A DNA stretch of 8,322 bases from Acinetobacter bereziniae LMG 1003 = CIP 70.12. GTDB lineage: Bacteria > Pseudomonadota > Gammaproteobacteria > Pseudomonadales > Moraxellaceae. The translations under genes were made by a program, and so were the position numbers. The stretch lies in contig NZ_KB849756.1 in NCBI RefSeq assembly GCF_000368925.1, positions 1,383,632-1,391,953 of the forward strand, given 5' to 3'. Numbering within the stretch: the stretch's first letter is position 1; every line of letters starts with the position of its first letter. Under the pieces are notes generated by a model, which saw only the letters and a list, made by a program, of their open reading frames with translations, was not told the DNA's origin and did not search any database. This document shows, piece by piece, positions 6,589 to 8,322 of this stretch.

Positions 6589-8322
6589 TTAACCGATCAC
6601 AATTTGCTGATTAATCATATCCATTAAATCTATTTTACTCTTACCTTCAATAATTAATATATCCGCCCATTCATGCTGAGTATTTAAACTACCATCACGA
6701 TCTACTTTGAGTACTGCATTACCGCGACCATCATCTTCAATTTTGATAAATTCTCCAATATTACTTTTATCTGAAAGTAAGCCATCAAAGAAATCAGAAC
6801 TGAATTCAATTTTATCGTTTGATTGGTAATCCACCCAAACATCAGTACCATTGCCGCCAGTAGCATCAGCATTGATAAGCACATCATACATGATGGTGTC
6901 ATTACCACGACCTGTAGAAATAATATCATTGCCAGAACCGCCATAAATAATATCATTACCTGCACCTGCAATAATAATGTCATCACCGGCACCACCATAG
7001 ATCGTATCATTCCCACCCTTAGTGGCTGGGTCATTCGCATCAGCTTCAACAAATTTCTTATAATTTTCTTTCACAAAATCATAAATTTGCTGTTGGGTTG
7101 GTTCTGCTCCACTTGTGACTTCTGCTTTTAAATACGCAATCAGTGTTGAATAACCTGAATATTGTGGATGCATCAAAGGATCTCTACCTGACCATGTAAT
7201 CCAGTTGGTATTCATCGCGTCACCAAACAAGATATCATCACCTGCACCACCTTTAATGGTATCGCTGCCTACATCAGCAGGTACAAAGTTTTCTGAACCG
7301 CCGATCAAATATGCAATGAGTTTATCCGCATCAGCAATTGCTTTCGCTTCTCCATGATTTGAACCACTCCAAGCACTAGGTAGCTTATTTCCATTCGCAT
7401 CTGTATTGTCGTAGCGTGACACAGTTGCATCACTTACAGCACTACTCACACCAACAGCAAAGACTTTACTTTGATCAGCCAATGGACGGAAGGCGCTATC
7501 TAGTGTGTTTTGCGAACTATTTGGCTCACCATCCGTAATATAATATGTTTGATTTTCAAAGTTAGCATCAGACACATCATTGAACCAATTTACAGCTTTA
7601 TTAAAACCTAGTTCAGGATAAGTTCCGCCTCCTGCTTGAAGCCCATCATTTTTTCCAGTTCCAATATCCGCAAAGATTTGATCAATATTGTCTACGCTTA
7701 CATTGGTATAGATTTTATTGACGGTGTTTCCAAGACCATTATTTGCTGAAAAAGATGCGATTTGTAAATTAATCGTACCGTCATGATCAACCATCTGTTG
7801 AATAAAGGCTTTTAAACCTTTTTTGGCAATTTCAAGACGCGTTTCGCCTTCTGGAACATTCGCGCCATTTCTAATCGTTCCTGCCATATTAAATAGCATA
7901 CTTCCTGACAAGTCTAAAACGATGGATACGTTATAGTTCTTTCCAGCCACAAAGTTTGTTTTTAAGCCACCCGTGTCTCCTGCGATTAAATCATCACCTG
8001 ATGTACCAATGATGGAGTTATCCCCATTTGTAACACCCGTCGACTGATCATTTTTGATCACAGGATCAACTGTTTCAATATCATGGTCTTGAATCGTATT
8101 TCCATTACGATCATTGGTTTTTGCAACAACATCTACTGTAGAACCTTGCGTACCTGTTGCAATACCATCTGCTGGTGTTAACTCATAAACATAATGACCA
8201 TTTGAATCTGTTTGAACCGTTCTATCAATTTTAACTTGTTCTCCATTTTCATCATAACCCGTGATGGTAATCACCACATCGCTATTCGGTGCAACATCCT
8301 TGGTGGTTCCAGTGATTTTACC
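6589..8322 (-). CDS. C-terminal part of a large RTX adhesin with VWA domain (LapA/BapA type, type I secreted); 5' end off window
   Basis: The frame runs open through the right edge; 577 C-terminal residues are visible, numbered here from the edge. A GTG at 8277 is an internal valine codon, not a start. Order of parts: one Ig-like/Bap-type repeat (about 1-90); a first RTX-like unit (103-119, GTSGDDLIAGD); a von Willebrand A domain (about 130-340) with intact metal-site residues D137-L-S-G-S141, T234 and D264; an RTX unit (352-368); a helical insert containing WSGRDP (about 372-433); a tandem RTX block (436-481); and the C-terminal secretion domain (about 491-577). Such proteins are exported by a TolC-dependent ABC system from their C-terminus, fold on binding calcium, and mediate surface attachment and biofilm formation. 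The transporter genes are not in view. A long repeat-rich N-terminal part is expected off-window. Family assignment is firm; ligand and name (lapA, bapA) cannot be decided. Confidence 0.9.
   Translation of the reverse strand, partial: GKITGTTKDVAPNSDVVITITGYDENGEQVKIDRTVQTDSNGHYVYELTPADGIATGTQGSTVDVVAKTNDRNGNTIQDHDIETVDPVIKNDQSTGVTNGDNSIIGTSGDDLIAGDTGGLKTNFVAGKNYNVSIVLDLSGSMLFNMAGTIRNGANVPEGETRLEIAKKGLKAFIQQMVDHDGTINLQIASFSANNGLGNTVNKIYTNVSVDNIDQIFADIGTGKNDGLQAGGGTYPELGFNKAVNWFNDVSDANFENQTYYITDGEPNSSQNTLDSAFRPLADQSKVFAVGVSSAVSDATVSRYDNTDANGNKLPSAWSGSNHGEAKAIADADKLIAYLIGGSENFVPADVGSDTIKGGAGDDILFGDAMNTNWITWSGRDPLMHPQYSGYSTLIAYLKAEVTSGAEPTQQQIYDFVKENYKKFVEADANDPATKGGNDTIYGGAGDDIIIAGAGNDIIYGGSGNDIISTGRGNDTIMYDVLINADATGGNGTDVWVDYQSNDKIEFSSDFFDGLLSDKSNIGEFIKIEDDGRGNAVLKVDRDGSLNTQHEWADILIIEGKSKIDLMDMINQQIVIG
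6592..6852 (-). other. Type I secretion C-terminal target domain of the adhesin
   Basis: The last ~87 residues follow the RTX block and have the usual layout: an NGTDVWVDY start, a KIEFSSDFF strand, an acidic/aliphatic middle, an ADILIIEG strand and a hydrophobic end MINQQIVIG. This matches the C-terminal domain shared by LapA-type type I secretion substrates, which carries the uncleaved export signal. Assignment rests on position and pattern. Confidence 0.7.
6886..7017 (-). repeat. Tandem RTX calcium-binding nonapeptide block in the adhesin
   Basis: This segment encodes consecutive glycine/aspartate nonapeptides of the GGxGxDxUx type, visible as YGGAGDDII, AGAGNDIIY, GGSGNDIIS and TGRGNDTIM, preceded by a GGNDTI unit. 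RTX nonapeptides bind calcium and fold into a parallel beta-roll after export. The block lies just before the secretion signal, as in other type I RTX substrates. Two more isolated units lie upstream in the same protein, either side of the VWA domain. Confidence 0.85.
7303..7932 (-). other. von Willebrand factor A domain of the adhesin
   Basis: This part encodes the VWA fold. It begins with a hydrophobic strand leading into DLSGSM (the DxSxS metal-site motif), has GGGTYPE supplying the metal-site threonine, and YYITDGEP supplying the second aspartate. A KVFAVGVS strand and a helical AKAIADADKLIAYL end follow. All key residues for metal-ion-dependent adhesion are present, so ligand binding through a divalent cation is plausible. 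The ligand is unknown. Confidence 0.85.

Noticed and set aside
6702..7131. Frames of 116 (minus) and 102 (plus) residues over the RTX region
   Set aside because: They overlap the adhesin's RTX repeats in other frames; their repetitive Met/Leu/Val or Ile/Thr make-up mirrors the repeat DNA.
8275..8277. GTG as the start of the adhesin gene
   Set aside because: The frame stays open to the edge and encodes a continuous Ig-like repeat upstream, so the codon is internal.

Overview
The window reads as chromosomal DNA of a low-GC gammaproteobacterium, most likely Acinetobacter or a close Moraxellaceae relative. I infer this from the AT-rich codon choice, from a full-length gammaproteobacterial DNA polymerase I lying divergently beside a DUF2339 membrane protein, and from a LapA/BapA-type RTX adhesin with a von Willebrand A domain. 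The genus is an inference from sequence character; no search was run.

Layout. Positions 1-548 hold no convincing complete gene. The left edge carries a short open frame and a GC-rich 12-bp palindrome that may belong to an interspersed repeat or to the tail of an off-window gene. Positions 549-3308 (minus) encode a 919-residue polytopic inner-membrane protein of the DUF2339 family, function unknown. A 117-bp divergent intergenic region follows, with a good Shine-Dalgarno and a plausible -10 box for polA. Positions 3426-6188 (plus) encode complete DNA polymerase I with all three catalytic domains intact. A 400-bp intergenic region (6189-6588) contains several inverted repeats, a consensus -10 hexamer and a strong bidirectional terminator. 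Positions 6589-8322 (minus) are the C-terminal 577 residues of a large type I-secreted adhesin whose start lies beyond the right edge.

The three genes do not form an operon. The DUF2339 gene and polA diverge, while polA and the adhesin converge on a shared terminator. polA does replication and repair work (Okazaki fragment maturation, gap filling), the adhesin is a surface/biofilm protein, and the membrane protein has no known link to either.

The least explained part is the structured polA-adhesin intergenic region. It occupies the place where enterobacteria (Spot 42) and pseudomonads carry a small RNA gene downstream of polA. The adhesin tail has a notable nested architecture, with the VWA domain and a helical segment inserted between RTX repeats. 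I found no clearly undescribed system such as a defence island, CRISPR array or insertion sequence.
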